Assembly: GCA_945868305.1 (NCBI GenBank)
Contig: CAMBKU010000006.1
Coordinates: 1 to 57,474, forward strand
DNA from: an uncultured Lachnospiraceae bacterium
Lineage (GTDB): Bacteria > Bacillota > Clostridia > Lachnospirales > Lachnospiraceae
DNA: 57,474 bases
Direction: 5' to 3'
Shown here piece after piece: positions 34,305 to 45,759 of the stretch. A program made the translations under genes and the position numbers. A model generated the notes under the pieces. It was not told the DNA's origin. It saw only the letters and a list, made by a program, of their open reading frames with translations, and did not search any database. How positions within the stretch are numbered: the first letter of the stretch is position 1; each line of letters opens with the position of its first letter.

Positions 34305-35801
34305 ATGTCAGAAATCGCAGTAAATGGACTGTCCTTTGGTTATGAAGGCAGTTACGAAAACGTTTTTGAAGATGTATCTTTTCATTTTGATACAGATTGG
34401 AAACTTGGTTTTATCGGAAGAAATGGGAGGGGAAAGACAACTTTTTTAAGACTTTTGCAGGGGCTATATGAATATCAGGGAAGTATCACAAAAAGTGTGG
34501 AGGTAGATTATTTTCCTTTTGTGGTAAAAAATAAAGAGAAGAACACAGTTGACGTACTGGAAGAAATTTATCCGGCATATGAATTTTGGGAAGTGTGCAG
34601 GGAATGGAATTATTTAGATGGTAGTGAGGATGTCTGGTATCGGCCTTTTTCTACCTTAAGCAACGGAGAACAGACAAAAGTGCTGTTGGCATTGTTATTT
34701 ACGAAGAAAAATCACTTTCTTCTGATTGATGAGCCGACGAATCACTTGGATCAGGAAGCAAGAGAGACTGTGAAAAGATATTTGAATAGGAAGAAAGGAT
34801 TTCTTCTGGTGTCTCATGACCGGGATTTTTTAGATGGTTGCATAGATCATGTATTGGTGCTGAATCGGAATAATATAGAAGTTATGCAGGGCAATTTTAC
34901 CACGTGGTGGGAAAATAAAAAGAAACAGGATGCTTTTGAACTGGCAGAAAACGAAAAGTTAAAAAAAGAAATCGGACGGTTGAAAAGTGCGGCAGAACAG
35001 GCATACCGATGGGCGGATGAGGTGGAGTCTACTAAAATCGGCCCAAAGTCAGAAAAATATGAGAAGTGCATTGATACCAGAGCTTATGTCGGTGAAAAAT
35101 CGAGACGTATGCAGATGCGGCGGAAAAATCTTGAGCACAGAAAAGAGCGTGAAATAGAGGATAAGGAGAAACTGCTTAAAAATATAGAAAAGGAAGAAGC
35201 ACTAAAACTTCATTTTCTGCGGCATAATAAGGAAATTCTTATTCAGGCAGAACATTTAACCTGCAAATATGGAGAAAGAACGGTTTGCGGGGAGGTGGAT
35301 TTTACTTTAAGGCAGGGGGATTGCCTTGTTTTAGAGGGGAAAAACGGGAGCGGGAAATCTTCGGTGATAAAAAGGATTCTTGGCGAAGCGGTAGAGGGAG
35401 ACGGAATACTGACTGTTGTACAGGGATTAAAAGTTTCCTATGTATCGCAAAACACGGAGAATCTGTACGGGAAAATGGATGAATATGCAGTAAAAAGAGG
35501 AATAGATAAAACATTATTTTATCAGTTTCTTCGAAAATTCGATTTTAAAAGGGAGAATCTGGGAGTCTGGTTGGAGGCACTCAGTGAAGGCCAGAAGAAA
35601 AAAGTACTGCTTGCGGCAAGCTTATGTGAGCAGGCACATCTTTATATTTGGGACGAGCCGCTAAATTATATTGATATTTATACCAGAATGCAGTTAGAGG
35701 AACTGATTACAAAATATCGTCCCACGATGCTTTTGGTAGAACATGACCGGGCGTTTGTGCGAAAAGTCGGTACATCAGATGTAAAGCTTGAGGCAATATA
35801 A
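34305..35801 (+). CDS. Lsa-family ABC-F ribosomal protection ATPase
   Basis: Soluble tandem ATPase without membrane domains, 498 residues. First NBD: Walker A GRNGRGKTT (38-46), signature LSNGEQ, Walker B DEPTNHLD. A charged linker of about 90 residues enters the ribosome in this class. Second NBD: GKNGSGKSS, signature LSEGQ and DEPLNYID. The opening DWKLGFIGRNGRGKTT and the closing LYIWDEPLNY closely resemble Lsa(A), which displaces lincosamides, streptogramin A and pleuromutilins from the ribosome. ATG 34305 is chosen because GAGGAG lies eight bases upstream; earlier in-frame GTG and ATG overlap that site. Resistance is inferred, not shown. Confidence 0.88.
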   Translation: MSEIAVNGLSFGYEGSYENVFEDVSFHFDTDWKLGFIGRNGRGKTTFLRLLQGLYEYQGSITKSVEVDYFPFVVKNKEKNTVDVLEEIYPAYEFWEVCREWNYLDGSEDVWYRPFSTLSNGEQTKVLLALLFTKKNHFLLIDEPTNHLDQEARETVKRYLNRKKGFLLVSHDRDFLDGCIDHVLVLNRNNIEVMQGNFTTWWENKKKQDAFELAENEKLKKEIGRLKSAAEQAYRWADEVESTKIGPKSEKYEKCIDTRAYVGEKSRRMQMRRKNLEHRKEREIEDKEKLLKNIEKEEALKLHFLRHNKEILIQAEHLTCKYGERTVCGEVDFTLRQGDCLVLEGKNGSGKSSVIKRILGEAVEGDGILTVVQGLKVSYVSQNTENLYGKMDEYAVKRGIDKTLFYQFLRKFDFKRENLGVWLEALSEGQKKKVLLAASLCEQAHLYIWDEPLNYIDIYTRMQLEELITKYRPTMLLVEHDRAFVRKVGTSDVKLEAI

Positions 35802-35900
35802 GATTGCGAAAGAGTGGCAGGTATAGTATGATAGAAATGGTAATATAGCACAAAAAAATTACCAAAAAGGAGAAGAATTTTTACAAAGGAGAGTGGGTTT

Positions 35901-37988
35901 ATGAGAACAATCAGAACCAAAATTACAGCGGCAATCCTGATTTGTACGATTATTGCTGTGGGGGCAGTAGGACTGGTAAGTGTGGTAAATTCCAGTCGTG
36001 TGGCAGTCGAGGATGCAGAGGAGAGCATGAAACTGACCTGTGCCGGACAGGCACAGAAGATTGATGCACAGGTTGCTGAAATTGAACAGTCGGTTGATAC
36101 TTTAGCAGCTATTGCGATGAAAAAGCTGGATTTTTCCAGGTTTAAGAATAATGATGCATATGTTACGGAGTATACGCAGTCGATTTTCGATGAGGTTGAA
36201 CTGTTTGCAGAAAATACGGCGGGAGCAATTTGTGCTTATGTAAGGTATAATCCTGAATTTACGGAACCGACTTCTGGTATTTTTCTGACCAGGAGCTCGG
36301 AAGAAGAAGATTTTCAAAGTGTAACACCGACTGATTTCAGTGTTTATGATAAATCTGATACGGCGCATGTGGGCTGGTACTATATTCCCGTGGAAAATAA
36401 AGCACCAATCTGGATGAATCCATATTTGAATGAAAATATCAATGTTTATATGGTTTCTTATGTTGTACCGCTATATATAGATGGCGAATCGGTGGGAATC
36501 ATAGGAATGGATATTGATTTCTCAAAATTAGAGGGAATCGCTGCCGATACAAAGATTTATGATACAGGCTATGCATTCCTGCTTAACGGTGATGGTGTCA
36601 TTATGTATGATCCGGAAATGGAGCTTGGAACCAGTTTGGCAGAAGTGGATAATGGGAGTTGTGCGAAGATTACGGAGAGCATGACGCAGGGACAAGATGA
36701 GGGAAAATTGTTAAGCTATACCTATCAGAATGAGAAACGTCAGATGGTATATAATACGCTTTCTAATGGAATGTGCCTTGGACTGACGGCTCCTAATGCA
36801 GAGATTAATGCAAATGCGAAAATGCTTCAGAATATTATTTTTGGAATTACAGTTGGGGTTGTGATTCTTATGATTGTTGTAGGTGCGGTAATTGGAAATA
36901 CTCTTTCGGGTCCAATCAGGAAGATTACAGGGGTGGTCGACGCAACGGCTGCTTTGGATTTGAGGCAGGGCGCCGAATTGGAAAAATTGGTGAAAGTGCA
37001 GGATGAAACCGGTACTATGGCAAAGACGGTATTCCATATGAAAGATGTGCTTCATGAAATGGTGGAGAATATGCAGAATATTCAGAATACAATTTCTGTA
37101 AGTACGGAGGAACTGGATGCGATTATGCGGGAGAATTACGAAACATCGGAGGACAATTCTGCTACAACTGAAGAATTGGCATCTGGTATGACGGAGACAG
37201 CCTCCAATACAGAAAGAATCATTGGAAAAATCAAGGAAGTGAAGGGAAACTCCCAACAGATTTATGAATTAATCGGAAAAGGAAAAGAGACGGCGAGAGA
37301 TGTTTCGGGCAGAGCAGAAGAATTGAAAGAATTTACTGGGAAATCTACAGCCAAGACCAGAGAAATGTATCAAACTATTTTGGAAAAGTCTCAGATAGCA
37401 GTGGAACAGTCAAAAGCAGTAGAAAAAATTAATGAATTAACGGATGATATCCGTGAAATTTCTGAGCAGACGAATCTTCTGGCGCTGAATGCCAATATTG
37501 AAGCAGCCAGAGCAGGAGAGGCAGGTAAGGGATTTGCAGTTGTAGCAACGGAAATCGGAACGCTGGCAAATCAAACATTTGATACGGTGAGCCGCATTAA
37601 TGATATTGTGGAGGAAGTAAATCAGGCAGTTGAGAATCTGACGGAATGTGTGGAAATGACCACAGACTTTCTTGGAAATACAGTTCTTGCAGATTATAGT
37701 GAGTTTGAGACTGTTGGAGAAGATTACGAGAAGGATGCCGGAATTTTTGCAAATATGATGAAGAATATTAATGAAGCCACAGGAGAATTAAATCAAAATA
37801 TCGTGGAAATATCCAATACGGTGGTAAGTATTAATGAAATGATCGGTCAGTCTGCAGAGGCAATCAACACAATCGCAGAGAAGTCTGCAAAGACAGTGGA
37901 AACTACGCAAAGTGGTTATGAGCATCTACAGGAGGAGCGGGCAAGTATGGATGAACTGAAAGAGATTATTATGAAGTTTAAATTATAA
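35901..37988 (+). CDS. Methyl-accepting chemotaxis-type receptor with dCache sensor
   Basis: A 695-residue transmembrane receptor: TM1 (about 8-30), an extracellular double-Cache-like sensor (about 40-300), TM2 (about 303-325), HAMP, and an MCP signalling domain with the conserved hairpin tip around residues 518-545 ([20 protein letters not shown]). The sensor contains a VGWYYIP and a [10 protein letters not shown] segment typical of Cache ligand pockets. No che or flagellar gene is nearby, so it is an orphan receptor that may feed a distant array. It has its own ribosome site and a terminator. Confidence 0.92.
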   Translation: MRTIRTKITAAILICTIIAVGAVGLVSVVNSSRVAVEDAEESMKLTCAGQAQKIDAQVAEIEQSVDTLAAIAMKKLDFSRFKNNDAYVTEYTQSIFDEVELFAENTAGAICAYVRYNPEFTEPTSGIFLTRSSEEEDFQSVTPTDFSVYDKSDTAHVGWYYIPVENKAPIWMNPYLNENINVYMVSYVVPLYIDGESVGIIGMDIDFSKLEGIAADTKIYDTGYAFLLNGDGVIMYDPEMELGTSLAEVDNGSCAKITESMTQGQDEGKLLSYTYQNEKRQMVYNTLSNGMCLGLTAPNAEINANAKMLQNIIFGITVGVVILMIVVGAVIGNTLSGPIRKITGVVDATAALDLRQGAELEKLVKVQDETGTMAKTVFHMKDVLHEMVENMQNIQNTISVSTEELDAIMRENYETSEDNSATTEELASGMTETASNTERIIGKIKEVKGNSQQIYELIGKGKETARDVSGRAEELKEFTGKSTAKTREMYQTILEKSQIAVEQSKAVEKINELTDDIREISEQTNLLALNANIEAARAGEAGKGFAVVATEIGTLANQTFDTVSRINDIVEEVNQAVENLTECVEMTTDFLGNTVLADYSEFETVGEDYEKDAGIFANMMKNINEATGELNQNIVEISNTVVSINEMIGQSAEAINTIAEKSAKTVETTQSGYEHLQEERASMDELKEIIMKFKL

Positions 37989-38010
37989 AAAGGAGTCAGA
38001 GTAAAGAAGG

Positions 38011-38058
38011 AAAAAGAGTGCTGTATGGCGAAAATATATGCCAGCAGTGCTCTTTTTT
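38011..38058 (+). terminator. Intrinsic terminator of the receptor gene
   Basis: AAAAAGAGTGCTG pairs with CAGTGCTCTTTTT (two G-U), with an inner GGC/GCC helix, ending in a T run. Confidence 0.75.
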
Positions 38059-38110
38059 TGTTATGGGACAAGCTATATGGTGTGAAAAATAAAAAAAACA
38101 GAAATAAGTG

Positions 38111-38139
38111 TTGACAAAGAAATTCTATGGTGCTATCTT
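38111..38139 (+). promoter_or_regulatory. Sigma-A promoter of the hrcA operon
   Basis: TTGACA (38111-38116), 17 bases, TATCTT (38134-38139). The CIRCE element begins 13 bases downstream, over the expected transcription start. Confidence 0.85.
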
Positions 38140-38152
38140 AGATACATAGAAA

Positions 38153-38179
38153 TTAGCACTCCAATCTGGTGAGTGCTAA
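38153..38179. promoter_or_regulatory. CIRCE element, HrcA operator
   Basis: TTAGCACTC, nine-base spacer, GAGTGCTAA: a perfect match to the CIRCE consensus. HrcA bound here represses hrcA-grpE-dnaK-dnaJ until heat shock titrates GroE away. Confidence 0.97.
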
Positions 38180-38216
38180 CAAAGAAAAAAGATACCAGGG
38201 ATTCGGAAGTGAGAAC

Positions 38217-39263
38217 ATGGAAGAAAACGGATTAGACGAACGGAAAACAAAAATTTTAAATGCAATTATTAAAAATTATCTGGAAACCGGAGAGCCGGTT
38301 GGCTCAAGGACTATTTCAAAATATACGGATTTGAATTTGAGTTCCGCAACAATCCGAAATGAGATGTCCGATTTGGAAGAACTGGGTTACATTTTGCAGC
38401 CACATACCTCGGCTGGAAGAATTCCTTCCGATAAGGGTTATCGCTTTTACGTAGATCACCTGATGCAGGAAAAGGACAAAGAAGTTGCTGATATGAAGGA
38501 ATTTGTCATTGAGCATACGGAGAAGATGGATCAGGTATTACAGCAGGTGGCAAAGCTTTTGGCGGTAAATACCAATTATGCGACAATGATAACATCTCCA
38601 CAGACGCATCATAACAAGGTTAAATTTTTACAGCTTTCCAATGTGGATAATGAAAATATTCTGGTAGTGGTAGTATTAGAAGGTAATTTGGTGAAGAATA
38701 AGATTATTCCGATTGAAGCGCCGATAGACAATGAGCAGATGTTGAAGTTAAATATGTTGCTCAATACAAATCTTACCGGACTTTCCATAGAACAGATTAA
38801 TCTTGGAACGATTGCTTTGCTGAAGGAAAAGGCAGGTATTCACAGTAAATTAATTGGAAATGTTTTAGATGCGGTGGCGGAAGCAATTGGTGAGGATGAG
38901 GATTTGGAAATCTATACCAGTGGAGCAACCAACATTTTGAAATATCCGGAGCTTAGCAGTTCCGGTAATGCGAGTGAACTTTTAAACGCATTTGAAGAAA
39001 AAAATCAGTTAGTCAGCCTGGTTACTGAGAATCTCGCGGAAGATACCGAGAATACAGGAATTCAGGTTTATATAGGAAATGAAACGCCGATTCAGACCAT
39101 GAAGGATTGTAGCGTAGTGACTGCAACCTATGAATTAGGGGAAGGCGTAAAGGGAACGATAGGAATTATCGGACCAAAGCGCATGGATTACGAAAATGTT
39201 ATGAGTAATCTGAAGAATTTGAAGGCGCAGCTTGACGGTATATTGGACAGGACAAAGAAGTAA
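38217..39263 (+). CDS. hrcA: Heat-inducible transcription repressor HrcA
   Basis: Repressor that binds CIRCE. N-terminal winged helix (VGSRTISKYTDLNLSSATIR) and the HrcA C-terminal GAF-like dimer domain are present. ATG 38217 gives 348 residues, the family norm; an in-frame GTG 48 bases upstream falls inside the CIRCE palindrome and is rejected. First gene of the hrcA-grpE-dnaK-dnaJ operon, directly under its own operator, so it is autoregulated. Confidence 0.95.
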   Translation: MEENGLDERKTKILNAIIKNYLETGEPVGSRTISKYTDLNLSSATIRNEMSDLEELGYILQPHTSAGRIPSDKGYRFYVDHLMQEKDKEVADMKEFVIEHTEKMDQVLQQVAKLLAVNTNYATMITSPQTHHNKVKFLQLSNVDNENILVVVVLEGNLVKNKIIPIEAPIDNEQMLKLNMLLNTNLTGLSIEQINLGTIALLKEKAGIHSKLIGNVLDAVAEAIGEDEDLEIYTSGATNILKYPELSSSGNASELLNAFEEKNQLVSLVTENLAEDTENTGIQVYIGNETPIQTMKDCSVVTATYELGEGVKGTIGIIGPKRMDYENVMSNLKNLKAQLDGILDRTKK

Positions 39264-39281
39264 GAGAAAGGGGAAAAAGCA

Positions 39282-39938
39282 TTGTCAGAAAAGGAAAAAG
39301 AAGAAGTATTGGAAGAAGTCTTAGAAGACCTTGAAAAAGATGCGGTAGACGCAAAAAAGGAAAAGACAGACGATACAAAAAAAGATACTTCAGAGGATAA
39401 AAAAGAAGAAACAAAAGAAGACGGCGACGATAAAGCTGACAGCGAAGAAAAGTCAGAAAAAAAAGAAGATGGCAAAAAGGGTGTCTTCAAAAAAAAGAAA
39501 GATAAAAAAGATGAAAAAATTGAAGAATTGACAGATCAGGTAAAACGTCAGATGGCGGAGTTTGACAATTTCCGCAAACGGACCGAGAAAGAAAAGTCAC
39601 AGATGTTTGAAACAGGAGCAAAGAGTGTGATTGAAAAAATACTTCCGGTCATCGACAATTTTGAGAGAGGTCTTGCAGCTGTTCCCGAAGAAGAAAAGGA
39701 AAATGCTTTTGTACAGGGAATGGATAAGGTATATAGGCAGATGCTTACAGAATTAGATACAATTGGTGTAAAACCGATTGAAGCTGTGGGTAAGGAATTT
39801 GATCCGGAATATCACAATGCAGTGATGCAGGTGGAAAGTGAAGAATATGAATCCGGTATTGTGGCTCAGGAATTACAAAAAGGCTATCTGTATAATGATA
39901 CCGTAGTAAGACACAGCATGGTGGCAGTCGTGCAGTAA
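39282..39938 (+). CDS. grpE: Nucleotide exchange factor GrpE
   Basis: Exchanges ADP for ATP on DnaK. TTG start behind AAAGGGG. The first 80 residues are an unusually long Lys/Glu/Asp-rich tail with high coiled-coil or disorder potential; the long helix and beta domain (FDNFRKRTEKEK, LPVIDNFERGL, GKEFDPEYHNAV) follow. 218 residues. Only 18 bases separate it from hrcA. Confidence 0.95.
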   Translation: MSEKEKEEVLEEVLEDLEKDAVDAKKEKTDDTKKDTSEDKKEETKEDGDDKADSEEKSEKKEDGKKGVFKKKKDKKDEKIEELTDQVKRQMAEFDNFRKRTEKEKSQMFETGAKSVIEKILPVIDNFERGLAAVPEEEKENAFVQGMDKVYRQMLTELDTIGVKPIEAVGKEFDPEYHNAVMQVESEEYESGIVAQELQKGYLYNDTVVRHSMVAVVQ

Positions 39939-39979
39939 CAAAAAGGCAACAAACATTCAAAATAAAGAATATTATTTAA

Positions 39980-41863
<1,884 letters not shown>

Positions 41864-41904
41864 AATAAGAATTGCCCGTAATATTTTAGGGTAAGTGTAC
41901 AGAG

Positions 41905-42014
41905 CGCCTATGTGGCGGCACAGCCAGGGAGCATGCCTGGAACCGAAAAGTTTCAGGCATGCTTGTTTGGATTGCTGTGTAGATTTTTGCAGCATATTCT
42001 GCTGTAAAAATCTA
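41905..42014. other. Strong hairpins in the dnaK-dnaJ gap
   Basis: Hairpin A pairs AGCATGCCTGGAAC (41930-41943) with GTTTCAGGCATGCT (41950-41963), 14 pairs, and is closed further out by CACAGC/GCTGTG (41919-41924 with 41974-41979). Hairpin B pairs TAGATTTTTGCAGCA (41980-41994) with TGCTGTAAAAATCTA (42000-42014), 15 pairs with one G-U. A 9-base direct repeat CTATGTGGC (41908-41916 and 42012-42020) flanks the set. The U tracts are poor, so these are not clear terminators; an mRNA processing element or a small inserted repeat is possible. Confidence 0.5.
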
Positions 42015-42057
42015 TGTGGCAATCTTTAAGGCTATCTATATGAGAGAGGGAATAAAA

Positions 42058-43230
42058 ATGGCTGAACAGAAAAGAGATTATTATGAAGTGCTTGGCGTAG
42101 ACAGAAACGCAGATGAAGCAGCAATTAAAAAGGCATATCGTGTTTTAGCGAAGAAATATCATCCGGATGCGAATCCAGGAGATCAGGAAGCGGAAAAGAA
42201 ATTTAAAGAAGCTTCGGAGGCTTATGCGGTTTTGAGTGATCCGGAAAAAAGAAAGCAGTACGACCAGTTTGGTCATGCGGCTTTTGACGGCGGCGCAGGT
42301 GGTGCTGGAGGATTTGATTTTTCCGGTATGGATATGGGAGATATTTTCGGAGATATTTTTGGAGATTTCTTCGGAGGTGGCGGCAGAAGCAGAAGAACCA
42401 ACAATGGTCCGATGAAGGGCGCAAATGTGCGTGCCAGTGTACGAATTACCTTTGAGGAGGCTGTATTTGGCTGCGAGAAGGAAATAGAACTGGTATTAAA
42501 GGATGAGTGTAAGACCTGTCAGGGAAGTGGAGCAAAACCGGGAACTTCTAAGGAAACCTGCCCAAAATGTGGTGGAAAAGGAAAGGTTGTATACAGTCAG
42601 CAGTCCTTATTTGGTATGGTGCAGAATGTACAGACCTGTCCGGACTGTAACGGAACAGGACAGATTATTAAAGAGAAGTGTCCGGATTGCCGGGGAACAG
42701 GATATATTGCAAGCAAGAAGAAAATTCAGGTGTCAATTCCGGCAGGAATTGACGACGGACAGAGCGTCAGAATTCGTGAAAAGGGCGAACCGGGTATTAA
42801 TGGCGGACCGAGAGGAGATTTACTGGTAGAAGTAATCGTGTCCAGACATCCGATTTTCCAGAGACAGGATATGAATATTTATTCTACGGCTCCTATTTCA
42901 TTTGCACAGGCGGCACTTGGTGGAGAAGTTCGTATTAATACTGTGGATGGAGATATCTTGTACGAGGTGAAACCAGGAACACAGACAGATACAAAAATCC
43001 GTCTGAAAGGGAAAGGAGTCCCGTCCTTGCGCAACAAGGCGGTTCGCGGTGACCATTATGTTACGCTGGTAGTACAGGTGCCGACAGGGCTGAACGATGC
43101 GGCAAAAGAGGCACTTCGTGCTTTTGATGATGCTACAGGTCAGACTTTGAAAAAGCAGGGAACAACGGACAGTAAGCCTAAGAAAAAGGGCTTTAAAGAT
43201 AAAATAAAAGAGGCGTTTGACGAGATTTAG
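42058..43230 (+). CDS. dnaJ: Chaperone DnaJ (Hsp40)
   Basis: Class A J-protein, 390 residues: J domain with HPD (about 3-70), a Gly/Phe region, and four zinc repeats CxxCxGxG starting at CKTCQGSG, then the substrate-binding C-terminal domains. ATG 42058 is chosen for its GAGAGGG site and because [14 protein letters not shown] is the standard N-terminus; an upstream in-frame start has no ribosome site. Last core gene of the hrcA operon. Confidence 0.97.
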   Translation: MAEQKRDYYEVLGVDRNADEAAIKKAYRVLAKKYHPDANPGDQEAEKKFKEASEAYAVLSDPEKRKQYDQFGHAAFDGGAGGAGGFDFSGMDMGDIFGDIFGDFFGGGGRSRRTNNGPMKGANVRASVRITFEEAVFGCEKEIELVLKDECKTCQGSGAKPGTSKETCPKCGGKGKVVYSQQSLFGMVQNVQTCPDCNGTGQIIKEKCPDCRGTGYIASKKKIQVSIPAGIDDGQSVRIREKGEPGINGGPRGDLLVEVIVSRHPIFQRQDMNIYSTAPISFAQAALGGEVRINTVDGDILYEVKPGTQTDTKIRLKGKGVPSLRNKAVRGDHYVTLVVQVPTGLNDAAKEALRAFDDATGQTLKKQGTTDSKPKKKGFKDKIKEAFDEI

Positions 43231-43254
43231 AGGCAAGTAAATTTTGAAATATGG

Positions 43255-43283
43255 TTGACTTCCGAAAAAAGTCGTTGTAAACT
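43255..43283 (+). promoter_or_regulatory. Promoter of the J-domain coiled-coil gene
   Basis: TTGACT (43255-43260), 17 bases, TAAACT (43278-43283). Confidence 0.65.
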
Positions 43284-43346
43284 TTGTATCATTGGGATAG
43301 GTGATTTCAGTTGAAAAAGGTGTTGGCCGAAAAAGAGGTAAAAGCC

Positions 43347-43856
43347 ATGGAACAAAGCATAACGACGCGAAAGAAAACAGAAAACAGCAGAGAGTACCCG
43401 ATTCTGTCAGTAGAAGAAGTCGAGAAGATAAAGCGTTCTTTGGATAAAAAAGAAAGAGAACTGAAAAAAGGTCAAAGACAGCTTGAACTGGACAGAAAGA
43501 AGCTGCAAATTGAAAGAGATTCTGAACGGGCAAGACTTGCAAGAGAAAATCAGCTTTTTTCCATGAAGTGGAAGCTTCTGGAAGAAGAGGTAAAAAAGCT
43601 TGCAGATGAAAAACAGCAGGTGGAAAGACAGAAAATTTTTTATGAGCAGGTGAATGAATTTGAACGCAGGTCATCTTCAGAGAGGACGGTTCGGGGAGAC
43701 ATGTTTTTTGCCGGAGTCACTAGTGAGCTCGCATTAAAAAAGCGTTATAAGGATTTGATTAAAATATATCACCCGGATAATATTTCTGGAGATACAAATA
43801 CCATACAGGAAATAAACCGGGAATACGATCAGTTAAAAGAGAGGCTGGATGGATAA
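43347..43856 (+). CDS. Coiled-coil protein with C-terminal J-like domain
   Basis: A 169-residue protein. Residues about 25-115 are a continuous charged coiled coil; the last 45 residues look like a J domain fragment with HPD in KIYHPDN and a following helix. ATG 43347 is preferred (AGAGG nine bases upstream); an in-frame TTG at 43311 has a weaker site and would add 12 residues. With its own promoter and terminator directly after dnaJ, it may be an extra DnaK co-chaperone that lacks the zinc and substrate domains. Not a named family that I can recognise. Confidence 0.65.
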   Translation: MEQSITTRKKTENSREYPILSVEEVEKIKRSLDKKERELKKGQRQLELDRKKLQIERDSERARLARENQLFSMKWKLLEEEVKKLADEKQQVERQKIFYEQVNEFERRSSSERTVRGDMFFAGVTSELALKKRYKDLIKIYHPDNISGDTNTIQEINREYDQLKERLDG

Positions 43857-43857
43857 G

Positions 43858-43889
43858 CCGCTGCAGTACAGATACTGCGGCGGTTTTTC
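43858..43889 (+). terminator. Intrinsic terminator of the J-like gene
   Basis: CCGCTGCAGTA (43858-43868) pairs with TACTGCGGCGG (43873-43883), one G-U, then TTTTTC. Confidence 0.87.
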
Positions 43890-43936
43890 GTATCATTGGG
43901 AAAGGACTTGTCAGCACAAACGTAGAGTGGCTATGG

Positions 43937-43965
43937 TTGCAACTGAAGTCAAATTGTGTTATGAT
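43937..43965 (+). promoter_or_regulatory. Promoter of the prmA operon
   Basis: TTGCAA (43937-43942), 17 bases, TATGAT (43960-43965). Confidence 0.78.
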
Positions 43966-44031
43966 ATAAAACAAGTGTGCCTTTCGATAGAAAGAGCAAA
44001 AACAGGAAACGTATCATGAAAAGGTGAAAAA

Positions 44032-44985
44032 ATGAAGTGGAACAAATTTACAATTAATACGACAACGCAGGCGGAAGATTTTGTTAGCGCCATGCTGAAT
44101 GATCTTGGAATCGAAGGAATTGAAATAGAGGATAATATACCATTGACTGAGGAAGAACAAAAGGGAATGTTTATCGATTTTCCGCCGGAACTTCCGAAGG
44201 ATGATGGGACAAGCAAGGTCAGCTTTTATCTGGAAGAACAGGAAGATGCCAGGGAGATTTTGAGAAAAGTTATGTTGGGATTAGAGGAACAGCGCCAGTT
44301 TGTAGATGTGGGAGCTGGTACCATCACCTCCAGCCAGACGGAAGACATTGACTGGATTAATAACTGGAAGAAATTTTTCCAGTCTTTTTATATTGACGAT
44401 ATTTTAATCAAGCCCACTTGGGAAGAATTAAAGGAAGAAGATAAAGATAAGTTTTTGATCGAAATTGATCCGGGTGTTTCCTTTGGAACTGGAAAGCATG
44501 AAACGACACAGCTTTGTATCCGCCAGCTTAGGAAATATTTGAAAAAGGATGATAAAGTGTTGGATGTAGGCTGCGGAAGCGGAATTTTGTCTATTGTTGC
44601 AATGAAGCTTGGGGCATCTCATGTGGTGGGAACAGACCTGGATGAAAATTGTATGACATCTACCTATGACAATATGGAGGTTAATCATCTTCCGAAGGAC
44701 ATGGGTGAGTTTTATGTGGGCAATCTGATTGATGACGTAAAATTGCAGGAAAAGGTGGGTACCGAAGTTTATGACATTGTAGTTGCTAATATTCTTGCAG
44801 ATGTTATTATTCCGATGGCCCCAGTGATTCCGGCGCGGTTGAAGCAGGGTGGAGTATTTATTACGTCCGGTATTATTGATTTTAAAGAAGATGAAGTGAA
44901 AAATGCGATTGAAGCAGCAGGGCTTTCAGTGCTTGAAATTAATCATCAGGGCGAGTGGGTCAATATTACCGCACAGAAAAATTAG
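44032..44985 (+). CDS. prmA: Ribosomal protein L11 methyltransferase
   Basis: SAM-dependent methylation of ribosomal protein L11. 317 residues; N-terminal L11-recognition domain, then the class I methyltransferase core with GTGKHETTQLC, DVGCGSGILS and VANILADVI, all diagnostic for PrmA. First gene of a run prmA-rsmE-cysteine desulfurase-thiI with gaps of 15, 0 and 13 bases. Confidence 0.94.
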   Translation: MKWNKFTINTTTQAEDFVSAMLNDLGIEGIEIEDNIPLTEEEQKGMFIDFPPELPKDDGTSKVSFYLEEQEDAREILRKVMLGLEEQRQFVDVGAGTITSSQTEDIDWINNWKKFFQSFYIDDILIKPTWEELKEEDKDKFLIEIDPGVSFGTGKHETTQLCIRQLRKYLKKDDKVLDVGCGSGILSIVAMKLGASHVVGTDLDENCMTSTYDNMEVNHLPKDMGEFYVGNLIDDVKLQEKVGTEVYDIVVANILADVIIPMAPVIPARLKQGGVFITSGIIDFKEDEVKNAIEAAGLSVLEINHQGEWVNITAQKN

Positions 44986-45000
44986 AGACAGGGGAAAAGT

Positions 45001-45759
45001 ATGTATCAGTTTTTTGTGGAAGACGCACAGATAGGAAAAGAGTTTATTACGATTACAGGTTCAGATGTGAATCACATCAAAAATGTTCTGAGGATGAAAT
45101 CGGGCGAAAAAATCCGCGTAAGCAGCAAACAGGGTGGAGACTATTATTGCGAGATTTCAGAGCTTGGAGATGATTTTGTGCAGGCGGATATTATAGATTC
45201 GGAAGCAGCAGGAACTGAGCTTCCTGCAAAAATCTTTTTGTTTCAGGCGTTGCCGAAAGGTGACCGGATGGAAACAGTTATTCAAAAAGCAGTTGAACTC
45301 GGCGTGTATGAGATTGTCCCGGTTGCCATGAAGTATTGTGTGGTAAAGCTGGATGCAAAAAAGGCGGAAAATAAGAGGAAACGCTGGCAGGCTATTGCGG
45401 AGAGTGCAGCAAAGCAATCGAAACGAAGTCGTATCCCGGTGGTGAGAGAGGTTATGAGCTTTGCAGAAGCTATAGATTATGCAAAGGAATGCAGGATAAA
45501 TTTGGTTCCCTATGAAAACGAGAGAGGGATGGCCGCTACGAAAGAGGTGCTTTCTGAATTAAAGAAGGATACTTCGGTCAGTGTTATGATTGGACCTGAG
45601 GGCGGTTTCGCAGAGGAAGAAATTGCACGGGTACGAGAAGAAAATATGCAGATCATTTCGCTGGGAAAGCGCATTCTTCGCACGGATACGGCAGCTATTT
45701 CCACATTGTCTCTTTTGATGTTACAGCTTGAAATGATGGAAACGGAGGAAAACGGGTAA
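45001..45759 (+). CDS. rsmE: 16S rRNA m3U1498 methyltransferase RsmE
   Basis: SPOUT-class methyltransferase, 252 residues. N-terminal PUA-like segment (HIKNVLRMKSGEKIRV) and C-terminal knot with IGPEGGFAEEE and LGKRILRTDTA. Its stop codon is immediately followed by the ATG of the next gene. The prmA-rsmE pair is conserved across Firmicutes. Confidence 0.94.
   Translation: MYQFFVEDAQIGKEFITITGSDVNHIKNVLRMKSGEKIRVSSKQGGDYYCEISELGDDFVQADIIDSEAAGTELPAKIFLFQALPKGDRMETVIQKAVELGVYEIVPVAMKYCVVKLDAKKAENKRKRWQAIAESAAKQSKRSRIPVVREVMSFAEAIDYAKECRINLVPYENERGMAATKEVLSELKKDTSVSVMIGPEGGFAEEEIARVREENMQIISLGKRILRTDTAAISTLSLLMLQLEMMETEENG

Noticed and set aside
35901..37988. Chemotaxis gene cluster around the receptor
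   Set aside because: Neighbours are the ABC-F gene and hrcA; no che or fla genes are present in the window.
38169..38216. Upstream GTG start of hrcA
   Set aside because: It falls within the CIRCE palindrome and has no ribosome site; the ATG at 38217 gives the normal HrcA length.
42898..43674. Minus-strand open frame of 258 codons across dnaJ and the J-like gene
   Set aside because: Phe/Leu/Cys-rich translation typical of the antisense of Lys/Glu-rich genes; no ribosome site.
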